Shown here: positions 26,521 through 27,172 of the stretch, piece by piece
How the letters are laid out: every line of letters begins with the position of its first letter
How positions within the stretch are numbered: position 1 is the stretch's first letter
Assembly (NCBI GenBank): GCA_003427395.1
Contig: BFEA01000428.1
Span: 1,223,394 to 1,250,565 of the forward strand
Direction of reading: 5' to 3'
DNA: 27,172 nt
Source: Chara braunii
Lineage: Eukaryota; Streptophyta; Charophyceae; Charales; Characeae
Program-made: the position numbers and the translations under genes
Notes under the pieces: generated by a model
Told to the model about the DNA's origin: nothing
The model's input: only the letters and a program-made list of their open reading frames with translations
Database searches by the model: none

Positions 26521-27039
26521 ATGGCCGGCAGGAAAATTTTCGAGATGCCCCTACCGGTACCATTTGCTGCCAAGCCATTTGCTGCTATGTCATCTGCTGC
26601 CACGTCATCTTCTGCTAGGTCATCTGCTGGCAGTCCATTTGCTACCAAGCCATTTGCTACTACGCCATTTGCTGCTACGTCATCTGCTGCCACGTCATCT
26701 TATGCCACGNCATCTGCTGCCAATCCATTTGCTACCAAGCCATTTGCTGCTATGTCATCGTCTGCTGCCTCATCAGCTGCTGTCACGGCATCTGCTGCCA
26801 AGTCGTCCACAACTGCCACATCTTCTACTGCTTTCCCAGATGCAGGGGCGGCTCCCTCTTCCGACAAACGAAAGGATGTTAGTGGTGGACAGTCTGAGTC
26901 AACGACGAGGGCAACGGCGACCTCGATGAATGCAAAGGCGGGAAAGAAGAAGTCTGGGACGAAACTCAGGGGCGGGCGTTGGCTCTTGCAAGTCAGTATC
27001 TCATCTCATCCGAAGGTTACGATCTATGGAAGAAGATGA
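26521..27039 (+). CDS. hypothetical repeat-rich protein or exon
   Basis: 172 residues. The first two-thirds consist of degenerate 5-residue units rich in Ala, Ser, Thr, Phe and Pro (for example PFAAKPFAAM, SSAATSS, NPFATKPFAAM) from a 15-bp DNA repeat. The last third is basic (NAKAGKKKSGTKLRGGRW). The frame is the only long open one through the repeat, and repeat substitutions are mostly in third positions, which weakly suggests coding. There is one undetermined base at 26710. No domain is recognised and no start can be defended; the reading may be part of a larger spliced gene or chance. Upstream (26340-26520) has recurring CGCCCCT motifs. Confidence 0.3.
   Translation: MAGRKIFEMPLPVPFAAKPFAAMSSAATSSSARSSAGSPFATKPFATTPFAATSSAATSSYATXSAANPFATKPFAAMSSSAASSAAVTASAAKSSTTATSSTAFPDAGAAPSSDKRKDVSGGQSESTTRATATSMNAKAGKKKSGTKLRGGRWLLQVSISSHPKVTIYGRR
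26565..26785. repeat. 15-bp-based minisatellite (CCATTTGCTGCYAYG)
   Basis: Tandem units of about 15 bp with the core CATYTGCTRCCAMG alternate in a higher-order pattern. Blocks with CCATTTGCTACCAAG recur about every 90-105 bp. Confidence 0.8.
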
Positions 27040-27112
27040 TGACGGAGGAGAGGGGTGTTGTGATGGTGCTGCGCGCCTATGGCTGGTTGGTGGACTGTAC
27101 AACGTTCCAGCC

Positions 27113-27119
27113 CTCTCTT

Positions 27120-27172
<53 letters not shown>
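27113..27172. repeat. (CT)n microsatellite at the window edge
   Basis: Uninterrupted CT dinucleotides to the last base. The true length is unknown. Confidence 0.95.

Overview
The window is nuclear DNA of a eukaryote in the green-plant lineage, most likely a streptophyte (charophyte-type) alga with a large repeat-rich genome; Chara is my best guess, but the species is an inference. The support is a complete REF/SRPP-family (plant lipid-droplet) gene, plant-type U6 snRNA sequence, a plant-type mitochondrial rpl16 fragment, very long TE-filled introns and many homopolymers and microsatellites. There is no prokaryotic gene layout: most open frames are chance frames in repeats.

Layout. 1-2.5 kb: dispersed repeats, a TTAA-flanked MITE, and a 457-bp repeat unit bounded by (AT)n tracts that carries a complete type III hammerhead ribozyme on the minus strand. 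2.86-12.9 kb: two exons of a filamin-repeat protein (2859-3191 and 12596-12904, plus strand). Their phases match across an intron of about 9.4 kb. That intron holds CCCTA repeats, several MITE families, a mitochondrial rpl16 fragment (about 5480-5610), a 5'-truncated, broken L1-like LINE (about 7769-11815) and a U2-like remnant. 13-17 kb: noncoding, with hairpin MITEs and a roughly 500-bp sequence present twice, about 2 kb apart. 17-21.4 kb: mostly low-complexity CT/CA minisatellites. 21485-22264 (minus): the one clearly intact gene, REF/SRPP. 23.1-24 kb: a cluster of inverted-repeat elements. 24.35-26.3 kb: a U6 retropseudogene with 14-bp target-site duplications, split by about 1.84 kb that contains nearly identical inverted repeats of about 250 bp. 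26.5-27.0 kb: a repeat-rich hypothetical frame, then a (CT)n run at the edge.

The strongest points are the hammerhead ribozyme, the matching empty and filled sites that show TTAA target duplication for MITE family A, the split U6 retropseudogene, and the phase-matched filamin exons. The LINE is a plausible source of the machinery that retroposed U6 and perhaps U2. No genes here form a pathway together.
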